Assembly (NCBI GenBank): GCA_964436315.1
Contig: CAYTCZ010000061.1
Span: 1 to 23,021 of the forward strand
Reading direction: 5' to 3'
Length of the DNA: 23,021 nucleotides
Source of the DNA: CAYTCZ01 sp964436315
Lineage (GTDB): Bacteria; Actinomycetota; Thermoleophilia; Gaiellales; Gaiellaceae
Shown here: in pieces, positions 5,295 to 13,465 of the stretch
Layout of the letters: every line of letters begins with the position of its first letter
Numbering within the stretch: position 1 is the stretch's first letter
Position numbers and translations under genes: made by a program
The notes under the pieces: model-generated
The model's input: the letters and a program-made list of their open reading frames with translations, nothing else
The model's database searches: none
Told to the model about the DNA's origin: nothing

Positions 5295-7835
5295 CTAAGA
5301 GGGAACGCTCAGCCGCTCAGCGCTGCTTGGGATGGTGTCATCGGAGGTCACAGCCGACTCGATGAGCGACACGTACTCCGTCTCGAGGTCGGCGGTCTCC
5401 TGCTCGGAATTCCCCTCGGCGTAAAGGTGAACGAGAGGCTCATCCGGATCCGGGAGCACCTGCGCCCACCCACGATCGTCGTACACCTTGATCCCATCAG
5501 TGAGGTCGACTTCGTGATCCCGGAGTTGCTCCGTGAGGACGCGCATCACTGTGCCCTTTCTACCCCAGGGGCACCGAATCTGGCGGTGGATGACAGTCGA
5601 CTGCGGCAGGTTTCTCACGATTTCTGACAGCGATCTGTCGATTGGGCCGAGCAACTCGAGCAGCATGCAGAGGCTGGCGACTCCGTCGTAGGCGGGAAGA
5701 AACTCTGGGAATACAAAACCCCCGCCCACGGATCCGGCGAAGGCAACCCGCGGCTGCGCCGCGGCGCGACTTAGAGCAACGAGGGACGCGGGCGTTCTCG
5801 TAATTTCGAGCCCCGTTCCCTTGACCATTTCTTCGGCGAGTCCGGTAACGGTGACCGGGACGGCGAGCTGTCCTGTCTTTCCGCGCTCACTGAGCAGCGA
5901 GAGAAAGAGAAGTAGTTGCTGCTCGACGGGTATCTCTTGCGCCTTCTCATCGACCAAATAGATACGTTCCGCCGCCTGGTCGAGCGTGACGCCGAGATCT
6001 GCTCCGGCTGCGGTGACCAGCCGCTTCGTCTGTTCGAGCGATTCCTTGATCGCGACGTTCCCTGCCGGAAGTTCGTGCTCGCTCACATACCCATGCACCG
6101 CGATCGTCTCCACGTCCAGGCTTCCGAGGACGAGCGGGAGGACAAGAGACCCAGACGAGTAGTTGTAATCGACGACGATCTTGAAGCCTCGGTCTCGAAT
6201 CGCCTCGTCGTCGAGCGTTCTGACGAGATCGGAGACGTAGCTCTCGGCCGCCCTGGCTGGAAATGTCAGCTCGCCAACTTCGTTCCATGCGGCCCGTCGA
6301 AACTCCTGTCGCTGGTAGTGCTTCTCGACATCCTTCAAGAACTCCTGCGACGCGAGAACCCCGGGTGGCTGAAACAGCTCGATCTCGACCGCTTCCGGAT
6401 CCAATGCACCGGGCTCGACGTGAATTCCGGCCTCGAATCCGCCGCCCTTGAGAACGTGGCGGTTCACGGCCGCGGGGAGAACGCGAAGGTCCGCGACATG
6501 GACACCGGTGGAGTTGATCCCCGAGAGCAAAGCTCGCCGTACGAGCCTGCACTGAGGCGGAGCAGCTCGGCTTGTCACAATGCGCGACCCTCGCTCGAGC
6601 CCGGTACCGACTGCCATCCCGACGCGGAGCGCTACTTCCGGCGTCAGATCGACGTTTATGAGTCCGGAGATCTTGTCGCGACTAAAGAGCGTCTGGGCAG
6701 CGCGAGATTCCCAGATGACGTTGCGATCGACCTGAGTACCAGACTCGATCTCCTTGAACGGATAAATCTTCACGCCTGGCTGGATGACGGCCGCATCTCC
6801 GACGGTGCACTGGTCGCCGATCGCTGCTCCTTCGTGCACGCGAGCGCCCGCCCGAATATCACAGTTCTTTCCGAGGATCGCCCCCTCGACGAGCGAACTC
6901 CGTCCCAGATACGTCGAGGCGTCGATCACGGACCGGACGGTTCTCGCGTGCTCGCGAAGCGTGACGCTCGACGTGAGAACGGTGTACGAGCCAATCGTCG
7001 TCTGCGGAGCGATCCGACAGTAGTTGCCGATGAACGCAGGACCTTCGACCGCCTCGAGGTCGTCCAGTTCCACGCCCTCCCCCAACCAGATGTTGCCGCG
7101 AAGTCGAACGCCGTGAATATCGAGCTGCACCTTCTCGTCGAGTGCGTCGAAGTTCGCTTGCCGATACTGATCGAGGTTCCCGATGTCCTGCCAGTAGCCG
7201 TCTGCGACGTAGCCGTACAGAGGGCGCCCCATCTCCAGCAGCAGAGGAAAAAGCTGCTTGGAGAAGTCGAACGACCGATCGGGCGGCACGTGCCGGAGAA
7301 CTTCTGGGTTGATGACGTAGATCCCCGTATTGATCGTGTCGGTGAAGACCTGGGCCCACGACGGTTTCTCGAGGAAGCGCTCGACCCGGCCTTCTTCGTC
7401 GATGACGACGATGCCGAACTCGAGTGGGTTTTCGACACTCTTGAGGGCGATCGTGACGTCTGCGTCTCGCTCGTGGTGGAACGCGACGAGGCCGGCGAGA
7501 TCGAAGTCGCAGAGAGCATCGCCGGAGATGACGAGGAAATGCTCGTCCAGTTCCCGTTCGGCAAGCTTGACAGACCCCGCGGTGCCCGCCGGGGATTCCT
7601 CGACGGAGTACAGGAATCGAACGCCGTGGTTCTCCCCTGTGCCGAAGTAGCTTCGGATGGCCTGCGGCATGAATGCGAGTGTGACGACGATGTCGTCAAA
7701 GCCGTGCTTGCCAAGCAGTTCGACGATGTGTTCCATGCACGGTTTCCCGACGACCGGCACCATCGGTTTCGGCTGGTTTGACGTGAGGGGCCGGAGTCGC
7801 GTTCCCTCGCCTCCGGCCATAACGACCGCCTTCAT
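5295..7835 (-). CDS. Sugar-1-phosphate nucleotidyltransferase fused to a degenerate phosphomannomutase-like domain
   Basis: This 846-aa protein has three parts. Residues 1-235 are an NTP-transferase: MAGGEGTRLRPLT (6-18), KPMVPV (23-28), SGDAL (104-108), FLEKP (154-158). Residues about 240-375 are left-handed beta-helix hexapeptide repeats (IGNYCRIAP, ILGKNCDIRAG, IGDQCTVGD). Residues about 380-820 resemble the alpha-D-phosphohexomutase fold (LLSGINSTGVHVADLRVLP, VDYNYSSGS, RVLTEQLRD). The domain order is that of actinobacterial and cyanobacterial mannose-1-phosphate guanylyltransferase/mutase fusions. In the mutase part, the phosphoserine loop (usually TASHNP-like) reads EAGIHVEPG and the Mg loop (usually DxDGDR) reads LDQAAERI, so mutase activity looks lost. 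The transferase probably makes GDP-mannose or a related nucleotide for glycans. Its ATG overlaps the pgsA stop by 4 bp (ATGA). Confidence 0.88.
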   Translation of the reverse strand: MKAVVMAGGEGTRLRPLTSNQPKPMVPVVGKPCMEHIVELLGKHGFDDIVVTLAFMPQAIRSYFGTGENHGVRFLYSVEESPAGTAGSVKLAERELDEHFLVISGDALCDFDLAGLVAFHHERDADVTIALKSVENPLEFGIVVIDEEGRVERFLEKPSWAQVFTDTINTGIYVINPEVLRHVPPDRSFDFSKQLFPLLLEMGRPLYGYVADGYWQDIGNLDQYRQANFDALDEKVQLDIHGVRLRGNIWLGEGVELDDLEAVEGPAFIGNYCRIAPQTTIGSYTVLTSSVTLREHARTVRSVIDASTYLGRSSLVEGAILGKNCDIRAGARVHEGAAIGDQCTVGDAAVIQPGVKIYPFKEIESGTQVDRNVIWESRAAQTLFSRDKISGLINVDLTPEVALRVGMAVGTGLERGSRIVTSRAAPPQCRLVRRALLSGINSTGVHVADLRVLPAAVNRHVLKGGGFEAGIHVEPGALDPEAVEIELFQPPGVLASQEFLKDVEKHYQRQEFRRAAWNEVGELTFPARAAESYVSDLVRTLDDEAIRDRGFKIVVDYNYSSGSLVLPLVLGSLDVETIAVHGYVSEHELPAGNVAIKESLEQTKRLVTAAGADLGVTLDQAAERIYLVDEKAQEIPVEQQLLLFLSLLSERGKTGQLAVPVTVTGLAEEMVKGTGLEITRTPASLVALSRAAAQPRVAFAGSVGGGFVFPEFLPAYDGVASLCMLLELLGPIDRSLSEIVRNLPQSTVIHRQIRCPWGRKGTVMRVLTEQLRDHEVDLTDGIKVYDDRGWAQVLPDPDEPLVHLYAEGNSEQETADLETEYVSLIESAVTSDDTIPSSAERLSVPS

Positions 7836-8416
7836 GACTTCACCCTTGAGCCTTTGACGTCACGGAATGCTTTGAATCCGTACAGTGCTCCGGCCACGAG
7901 CGCGAGTGCAATTCCGATCCAGAAGAGCCAGAGCGGCCAATCAGTCCCCTTGTCGGACGCGATGATCCCGCAAACGCCGGCGTATAGCGCGAACGTGGCC
8001 CATTTCCCGAGTCTGTTCACCGCGAAGTCGTAACCGCGATCGCGAATGGTGCCGTAGCCGAGAATGAGAAGAAGATCCCGTCCGAGAATGATCACGACTG
8101 CGATGAACGGCAACCGCCCATCGAGCCAGAGAATTATCACCGTCGCGTCGATCAGCAGTCGGTCGGCGAGGGGATCTGCGAACTTCCCGAACTCGGATTC
8201 CACCTGCCAGCGGCGTGCGAGGAACCCGTCGAGCTGATCGGTCAATGCAATCGCCGCGAAGAAAGCGGCAAGCACCCAACTCCCCTCCCCGTCCTGCTGA
8301 TAGAGCAGGATCGCGAAGATCGGCACCGCGATGAGACGGAGGATCGTGAGGGCGTTTGGTACCTGGGTCAGTGGCGCCGGAACTGTTCGAGCTCTCATCG
8401 CGTCGACGTCGCTCAT
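7832..8416 (-). CDS. pgsA: CDP-alcohol phosphatidyltransferase (PgsA-like)
   Basis: This 194-aa inner-membrane enzyme transfers a phosphatidyl group from CDP-diacylglycerol to an alcohol. The complete family signature is present: D60-xx-D63-G64-xx-A67-R68-x8-G77-xxx-D81-xxx-D85 (TDQLDGFLARRW through FADPLADR). Hydrophobic segments flank it at about 22-40, 45-60, 88-115, 140-155 and 163-183. Glycerol-3-phosphate is the most likely acceptor (phosphatidylglycerol phosphate synthase), but the signature does not settle the acceptor and an inositol-phosphate type is possible. The ATG at 8416 has TGGAG 5 nt upstream; a second in-frame ATG lies at residue 7. It is coupled by a 4-bp overlap to the nucleotidyltransferase downstream. 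In mycobacteria a pgsA gene also lies a few genes from garA and Rv1828. Confidence 0.85.
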   Translation of the reverse strand: MSDVDAMRARTVPAPLTQVPNALTILRLIAVPIFAILLYQQDGEGSWVLAAFFAAIALTDQLDGFLARRWQVESEFGKFADPLADRLLIDATVIILWLDGRLPFIAVVIILGRDLLLILGYGTIRDRGYDFAVNRLGKWATFALYAGVCGIIASDKGTDWPLWLFWIGIALALVAGALYGFKAFRDVKGSRVKS

Positions 8417-8512
8417 TGCTCCAACTCAGTTTCGCTCCGCGCCACCAGATCTCTCACCGAGATCAATGGTATCGGGGGTCTTCGAAATCGAACCCCAGGC
8501 TGAAGTGGCTGA

Positions 8513-9355
8513 CTAACGACGAAGGGCGTCGCGAACAGTCTTGAGGGCGACCCTCGCGGAAGCACCGAGCTTCCACGGCTTCACACGACTTGCCGTGTCG
8601 CACGCCGTGTGCCAACAGGTATCCCATCGCCACTGAATCCAGGAGGCCGGTACACCGGCTCTCGTGAACTCTGCGTGGTCCGAGACGCCGGAGTCCTGGC
8701 GGTAGGTCATCCGAATGCCCAGGTTTCTGGCGCTCTGGAGCGCCTGTTGGGCGGAGGAGTTCGGCGCTGGCTCGATCCCGCGAGCGTGAAGCTGTGTCCC
8801 GAAGCCGACCATGTCGAGGGACAGAGTGAGGCGGAGGCGCGCGCGTTGGACCGCGTTGAACGAGTTCACGAGCCGGGCCGACCCTAAGTGCACTCGCGAG
8901 CCCGTCTCAACGCGCTCCTCCGCGCCAACCGCCGCGAACATCACTCCCTGACGACCGGAAAGGGCTCGCGCCAGTTCGATCACGACGGCAACCCCCGAGG
9001 CGTTGTCGTTGGCAGCCGGTCCGGCGGCAACGCCATCGAGATGGGCCATCACGATCACGTCAACCGGCCCACCGCTGCTGGCGACGACGTTGCGGCTTGC
9101 GCCCCCGTTGGGAAGCGGCACGCGTTGAATCTTCGTCCGATAGCCAAGCGCGGCCAACTTCTGGCGGATCAGCCTGGCCGCCTTCCGCTCGGTGACCGAA
9201 CCTGCCGGGCGCGGTCCCAGGGCCGCTATTTCCCGCACGGTCTCGTGCGCGCGGGGACCCATCCGGTCAGCCGCGGGCGCCGGCGCCGCTACGAGCAGAA
9301 AGACGAGAGCGAAGCTAGCCCACGTGAGGAAGCTCGGCAAGAGCCCGGTCCACAT
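8513..9355 (-). CDS. Secreted M28-family zinc aminopeptidase
   Basis: The 280-aa product begins MWTGLLPSFLTW and has a classic signal peptide ending near APAPAA (about residue 29), so it acts outside the cell. All M28 landmarks are present: AHLDGV (first His/Asp), GPAANDNASGVA (bridging Asp), GAEER (catalytic Glu and metal Glu), LSLDMVGFG (metal Asp) and SDHAEF (final His). Substrates are probably peptide N-termini. The first 41 bp overlap the 3' end of trpB2 in another frame, which suggests co-transcription. The start is uncertain: an AGGAGG abuts the ATG at 9355 with no spacer, too close to serve it, and a downstream in-frame TTG (9340) is 15 nt away. Cys residues near the C-terminus (WDTCWHTACD) may form a disulphide. 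Confidence 0.85.
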   Translation of the reverse strand: MWTGLLPSFLTWASFALVFLLVAAPAPAADRMGPRAHETVREIAALGPRPAGSVTERKAARLIRQKLAALGYRTKIQRVPLPNGGASRNVVASSGGPVDVIVMAHLDGVAAGPAANDNASGVAVVIELARALSGRQGVMFAAVGAEERVETGSRVHLGSARLVNSFNAVQRARLRLTLSLDMVGFGTQLHARGIEPAPNSSAQQALQSARNLGIRMTYRQDSGVSDHAEFTRAGVPASWIQWRWDTCWHTACDTASRVKPWKLGASARVALKTVRDALRR

Positions 9356-10676
9356 CCTCCTGCGCGTACTCGAAGTCCGGCAGCCGGTTCGCGAAGTAAT
9401 CGTCGTAGGCGCCCATGTCGAAGTGCCCGTGCCCGCAGAGGTTGAATGCGATGACTTTCTTCTCGCCGCTCTCCTTGCACGCGAGCGCCTCGTCGATGAC
9501 GACCTTGATCGCGTGCGAAGGCTCAGGTGCCGGCACGATTCCTTCGGCGCGCGCGAACGTGACACCCGCTTCGAAGATCGCGTTCTGTGGGCAAGCCGTT
9601 GCTTCGATCGCCCCCATGTCGTAGAGGTGGCAAATAATCGGCGCCATCCCGTGATACCGCAGACCGCCCGCATGCACCGGCGCGGGGATGAACGAGTGAC
9701 CAAGGGTGTACATCTTGATCAGTGGCGTCGTCATCGCTGTATCGCCGAAGTCGTACACGTATTTACCGAGCGTGAGCGTCGGGCACGCGGTCGGCTCGAC
9801 AGCGATGATGCGAGTGCTCTTGCCAGCGGTGAGGTTCTCTCGGACGAATGGGAGCGAGAAGCCCGCGAAGTTCGATCCCCCGCCGGCGCAACCCACGATG
9901 ACGTCCGGGTACTCCCCCGCTAGCTCGAGTTGCTTGAGCACTTCCTCACCGATCACGGTCTGGTGCATGAGGACGTGGTTCAGAACCGAACCGAGCGCAT
10001 ACTTCTTCGAACCCCCGCTGGTCGCGGCAACCTCGACCCCTTCGGAGATGGCGATCCCGAGTGACCCGTGCGAGTCCGGATCGGCCTCGAGGATCGCTCG
10101 ACCCGCATTGGTCTTGTCGGACGGACTCGGCGTCACGTCGGCGCCGAAGACCTCCATGAGGCTCCGTCGGTACGGCTTCTGCTCATAGGAGATCCTCACC
10201 ATGTAGACCTCGCACTCGAGGTCAAAGAAGTTGCACGCCATGGCGAGGGCGCTCCCCCACTGTCCCGCCCCGGTCTCGGTCGAAAGCCCTTTGACTCCCG
10301 CCTCCTTGTTGTAGAAGGCTTGCGCGACGGCCGTGTTGGGCTTGTGTGACCCAACCGGCGAGACGCCTTCGTACTTGTAGTAGATGTGCGCAGGCGTATC
10401 GAGCGCTTGCTCGAGTCGGCGCGCACGGAAGAACGGCGTCGGCCGCCAGAGCCGATAGACATCAAGAACCGGCTCTGGGATGTCGATATAGCGATCGGTG
10501 CTGACCTCTTGCATGATCAGCTCCATCGGGAAGAGGGGAGCCAGATCGTCTGGCCCGATCGGTTCGCCCGTACCCGGATGGATTACCGGCGGAAGCGGTT
10601 CGGGGAGATCCGCGAGGACGTTGTACCACTGTCCAGGGAGGTCCTTTTCGCTGAGGAGGAACTTCGTTTCGGTCAT
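9315..10676 (-). CDS. trpB: Tryptophan synthase beta chain, TrpB2 type
   Basis: This 453-aa PLP enzyme condenses indole with serine to form tryptophan. It has the longer TrpB2 form, with the extra N-terminal region MTETKFLLSEKDLPGQWYN and DLPEPLPPVIHPGTG. The PLP lysine is K112 in SPVGSHKPNTA and the catalytic Glu is E134 in STETGAGQWG. The phosphate loop CAGGGSNFAG lies near 295 and the ligand-binding end is HGHFDMGAYD (about 425). No trpA is nearby, as is usual for TrpB2, which can act on free indole or serve other serine-deaminase-like roles. The frame is open upstream to 11132 but overlaps the M23 gene, so ATG 10676 is chosen. It is divergent from the M23 peptidase with only 24 bp between the starts. 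Confidence 0.95.
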   Translation of the reverse strand: MTETKFLLSEKDLPGQWYNVLADLPEPLPPVIHPGTGEPIGPDDLAPLFPMELIMQEVSTDRYIDIPEPVLDVYRLWRPTPFFRARRLEQALDTPAHIYYKYEGVSPVGSHKPNTAVAQAFYNKEAGVKGLSTETGAGQWGSALAMACNFFDLECEVYMVRISYEQKPYRRSLMEVFGADVTPSPSDKTNAGRAILEADPDSHGSLGIAISEGVEVAATSGGSKKYALGSVLNHVLMHQTVIGEEVLKQLELAGEYPDVIVGCAGGGSNFAGFSLPFVRENLTAGKSTRIIAVEPTACPTLTLGKYVYDFGDTAMTTPLIKMYTLGHSFIPAPVHAGGLRYHGMAPIICHLYDMGAIEATACPQNAIFEAGVTFARAEGIVPAPEPSHAIKVVIDEALACKESGEKKVIAFNLCGHGHFDMGAYDDYFANRLPDFEYAQEDVDRALAELPHVG

Positions 10677-10700
10677 GGCTCGCGAGGATAGCCCCTCGGC

Positions 10701-11579
10701 GTGATGAAGGGAAGCCTTCCGAGAGTTCCTGCCGCTGTGGCCATGGCGGCCATCACGATGTTGGCCCTTCTGCTCGCCGCACCGGACGGTCAAGCCCGCG
10801 ATCCTTCGGTCGCGGCTCTTCAGGTCGCACTTCGTTCGAAGGGCGTCTATCAGGGACCCGTGGACGGCGTCCGCGGCAAGGCGACCACCCGTGCGGTCAT
10901 GGAGTTGCAGCGCCGCCAAGGACTGGTCGTCGACGGCGTCGTTGGGCCTGCGACGCGCAAGGCTCTCGGACACCTCGGACGGCATCGTGTTGGAACGCGG
11001 CCCCTCGAGAAGGGCGATAAGGGCTTCGATGTCGCCGCGCTGCAGTTCCAACTCGCGTGGCACGGATTTCCGTCTGGCGAATTCGACGGCGTCCTCGGCA
11101 AACGCTCGCGAAAGGCGGTGAAGCGGTTCCAACGTTGGGCTGGCCTACCAGCTGACGGGATCGCGGGAGGCGCGACTTTCGCAGCACTCCGGAGCCCTCC
11201 CCCGCTCGCACCGGTTCCACTGCACTGGCCCCTCCCCCCCGACCTCACTGACTACTTTGGACCCCGAGATGGAAGTTTCCACGCCGGCATCGACATCGCC
11301 GCGTGGCAAGGGACACCCGTGGCCTCCTCGAAGAAGGGTCGCGTCGCTTTCGCAGGCTGGTACGGCGCGTTCGGAAACCTCGTCATTGTCCAGCACCGAA
11401 AGGGAGTCCGGACGCTCTACGGGCATCTCTCAGAGATCCATGTCCAGCCGGGACAGAACGTCTCCCGGGGTGAGACGATCGGGATGGTCGGGTCGACCGG
11501 TCGGTCGACGGGTCCCCATCTTCACTTCGAGGTTCGCGTGCGCGGCGCGGCCGTCGATCCACTGAGCGGTCTGTCCTAG
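10701..11579 (+). CDS. Secreted peptidoglycan hydrolase: two PG-binding domains plus M23 peptidase
   Basis: The 292-aa product starts at GTG 10701, or ATG 10704 directly after it, with GAGGA about 13 nt upstream. A signal peptide covers residues 1-32 (AAITMLALLLAAPDGQA). Two PG_binding_1 modules follow: 36-90 (VAALQVALRSKGVYQGPVDG, AVMELQRRQGLVVDGVVGP) and 107-165 (AALQFQLAWHGFPSGEFDG, AVKRFQRWAGLPADGIAG). A LytM/M23 zinc endopeptidase spans 172-290, with H194 and D198 (FHAGIDIA), H242 (LYGHLS) and H273/H275 (GPHLHFEV). All metal and catalytic residues are present, so an active endopeptidase cleaving peptide cross-links is expected. Its stop codon overlaps that of the convergent nitrilase gene through a CTAG. 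Confidence 0.93.
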   Translation: MMKGSLPRVPAAVAMAAITMLALLLAAPDGQARDPSVAALQVALRSKGVYQGPVDGVRGKATTRAVMELQRRQGLVVDGVVGPATRKALGHLGRHRVGTRPLEKGDKGFDVAALQFQLAWHGFPSGEFDGVLGKRSRKAVKRFQRWAGLPADGIAGGATFAALRSPPPLAPVPLHWPLPPDLTDYFGPRDGSFHAGIDIAAWQGTPVASSKKGRVAFAGWYGAFGNLVIVQHRKGVRTLYGHLSEIHVQPGQNVSRGETIGMVGSTGRSTGPHLHFEVRVRGAAVDPLSGLS

Positions 11580-12541
11580 GGGGCCTCTGGAATCGTCGGG
11601 AGGTCGGCCCCGAGTGCCTCCGTCTTCTCTGGGGGCAGGGAGGCCGATCCCGCGAGGACATCGGAACGACTGTAGTGGCCGACTGCATCGAACCAGCGCT
11701 TCGCCCGCAGTCCCTGTCTGAGGTCGCAATCCGCAACGAGAGTGCCTTCCTCGCCGTAGAGCGGGCCCGCGATGACCTGTCCTCCGACAGGCTCGATGAT
11801 TGCGGCTCCCCCGTTGCCGAAAATCTCCTTTCCGTCGGGCAGTGCGACTGGAAAGTCTTCCGGAAACGCGCTTCTCGGAATGAACTGCGGAACAGAGACG
11901 ACGAATGCGCCCGACTCGATCGCGATGTGCCGGACTGACGCGAGCCAGCCCTCCGAATCGTCGGCGGTTGGGGCAACCCAGATCTGTGGGCCACCGCGAT
12001 AAACGGCAAACCGCGCCAGCGGCATCCTGTTCTCCCAGCAGATGAGCCCTCCGATGCGCCCGACGTCCGTCGGAACCACGTCCAGGTCATCCCCGGCTCC
12101 GATCCCGTGGAACAGGCGCTCGTGATGGGTGGGCATGAGTTTCCGGTGCCGCCAGAGAACGCCGGATCCGCTTAGGAGGAGCAGTGTGTTGTACAGCGTC
12201 CCCGGCCGATCGTCTTCGCGCTCGTTCACTCCGATCACACAGAGGACGCCGTGTTCACGGCAAGCCTCGACCAGACGATCGACAAGCGGGCCGGGAACGT
12301 CGACCGAGTTGGCCCACAGCCGCTCCCAGAGCTCGTCGAATCCACCGAACTTCGACGCGGCGTGGGCCCAGGCGTTCGAGGGGTACAAGGGAACGAAGGT
12401 CTCCGGAAGGACGATGAGCTTCGCTCCTTCACCGGCCGCCTCGCCGACGAGACCAACCGCTTTGTCGACCGACGCGGCTCCATCGAGGATGACAGGGGTC
12501 GCTTGAAGAGCCGCAACCCGGACGGTAGTAAACGCGGTCAT
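11576..12541 (-). CDS. Nitrilase (carbon-nitrogen hydrolase superfamily)
   Basis: The 321-aa cytoplasmic enzyme has the catalytic triad E47 (VLPETFVP), K134 (HRKLMPTHHER) and C168 (GGLICWENRMP). The CWEN motif and the HRKLMPTxxER segment are typical of true nitrilases (branch 1) rather than amidases, so the expected reaction is nitrile to carboxylic acid plus ammonia. The substrate is unknown. The ATG at 12541 gives the standard N-terminus VRVAALQATPV. It lies 7 bp downstream of proC on the same strand and is probably in one operon, so the ammonia or acid product could feed amino-acid metabolism; that is inference. Its 3' end meets the convergent M23 gene with a 4-bp overlap and no terminator between them. 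Confidence 0.9.
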   Translation of the reverse strand: MTAFTTVRVAALQATPVILDGAASVDKAVGLVGEAAGEGAKLIVLPETFVPLYPSNAWAHAASKFGGFDELWERLWANSVDVPGPLVDRLVEACREHGVLCVIGVNEREDDRPGTLYNTLLLLSGSGVLWRHRKLMPTHHERLFHGIGAGDDLDVVPTDVGRIGGLICWENRMPLARFAVYRGGPQIWVAPTADDSEGWLASVRHIAIESGAFVVSVPQFIPRSAFPEDFPVALPDGKEIFGNGGAAIIEPVGGQVIAGPLYGEEGTLVADCDLRQGLRAKRWFDAVGHYSRSDVLAGSASLPPEKTEALGADLPTIPEAP

Positions 12542-12548
12542 TCGGCCG

Positions 12549-13352
12549 CTAGTGCCCCTCGGCGAGCTCGGAGGAACGGCGCATTGCTGCCTGAATGGCG
12601 TTTAGAAACGCAGCTCTGACCCCGGCCTGCTCGAGCTCGCGAATCGCGGCGATCGTCGTGCCGCCCGGCGATGTCACAGACTCGCGGAGCTCGACCGGGT
12701 GCATACCCTCGTCCCGTAGCAACTTGGCCGTGCCGAGCATCGTCTGCACGACGAGGTCGGTGGAGACCTCTCGTGATAGGCCGAGAAGGATCCCGGCCTC
12801 GATCATCGACTCCGCCAGGAGCGCGAAGTACGCGGGCCCAGAACCCGACACTGCGGTCACCGCGTCCATGTATGCCTCCGGGACACGGACGGAGCGGCCG
12901 ACGTGGGCGAGCACATCCTCGGCGAGCTCGAGATGTGACTCGAGGGCATGTGCTCCGCCTGCGACGCCCGCCATGCCTTCATGAACGGTCGCGGGTGTGT
13001 TGGGCATCGCCCTCACGACCGGGATTGCGTCGCCGAGGTGATGCTCGATCAGGCCGGTCGGGATGGCCGCAGCGATCGAGAGCACCGTCTGATCCGACGT
13101 CACCGATCCCCGAATCTCCCGGAGAAGAGCCTCGATGTCCTGCGGTTTGACCGCGACGACGACCACAACGGCTCCGTCGACGGCCTGCGTGTTCGAGCTC
13201 GTCGTTTCGACGCCGTAGCGCTCGGCGAGTTCTGCAAGGCGGACCTCGCTGCGGGCGGTCGCCACGATGTCCGTGACTCCCGCCGAAACGAGCCCCGCAA
13301 TGAGGGACTCGCCGATCTTCCCGGCGCCGAGGATCGCAATCTTTCCGTTCAC
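12549..13352 (-). CDS. proC: Pyrroline-5-carboxylate reductase
   Basis: This enzyme catalyses the last step of proline synthesis, NAD(P)H-dependent reduction of pyrroline-5-carboxylate. The product is 267 aa from the GTG at 13352 (VNGKIAILGAGKIGESL), which fits the family length; the frame is open further upstream but without family sequence. The Rossmann motif GAGKIGES is at residues 8-15, AVKPQDIEALL near 67, RAMPNTPA near 115, and the C-terminal dimer domain has VSGSGPAYF (about 165) and the signature SVTSPGGTT (about 226). No Shine-Dalgarno precedes the GTG. A TANNNT hexamer (13360-13365) placed 7 nt upstream suggests a leaderless transcript. It is divergent from the membrane protein at 13466. 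Confidence 0.93.
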   Translation of the reverse strand: MNGKIAILGAGKIGESLIAGLVSAGVTDIVATARSEVRLAELAERYGVETTSSNTQAVDGAVVVVVAVKPQDIEALLREIRGSVTSDQTVLSIAAAIPTGLIEHHLGDAIPVVRAMPNTPATVHEGMAGVAGGAHALESHLELAEDVLAHVGRSVRVPEAYMDAVTAVSGSGPAYFALLAESMIEAGILLGLSREVSTDLVVQTMLGTAKLLRDEGMHPVELRESVTSPGGTTIAAIRELEQAGVRAAFLNAIQAAMRRSSELAEGH

Positions 13353-13359
13353 GTGTATG

Positions 13360-13365
13360 AGACTA
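13360..13365 (-). promoter_or_regulatory. Possible -10 element for leaderless proC
   Basis: On the minus strand TAGTCT, 7 nt, then the GTG start of proC. This is the spacing seen for actinobacterial leaderless mRNAs, where transcription begins at the start codon. No -35 is evident, and a 6-base match can occur by chance. Confidence 0.3.
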
Positions 13366-13465
13366 ACGCCCTGCGCGCCGAGGTGAGACGCCTGGAAGTG
13401 TTGTCGCGGCTGACTCATCGACAGTTCATGCCCCACGAACGAGGACGTGTCTCTAGCCTTCGCGC

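Noticed and set aside
5916..7781. 621-aa open frame on the plus strand
   Set aside because: Entirely antisense to the nucleotidyltransferase fusion; its translation is an Asp/Arg/Val-rich mirror of that gene's codons.
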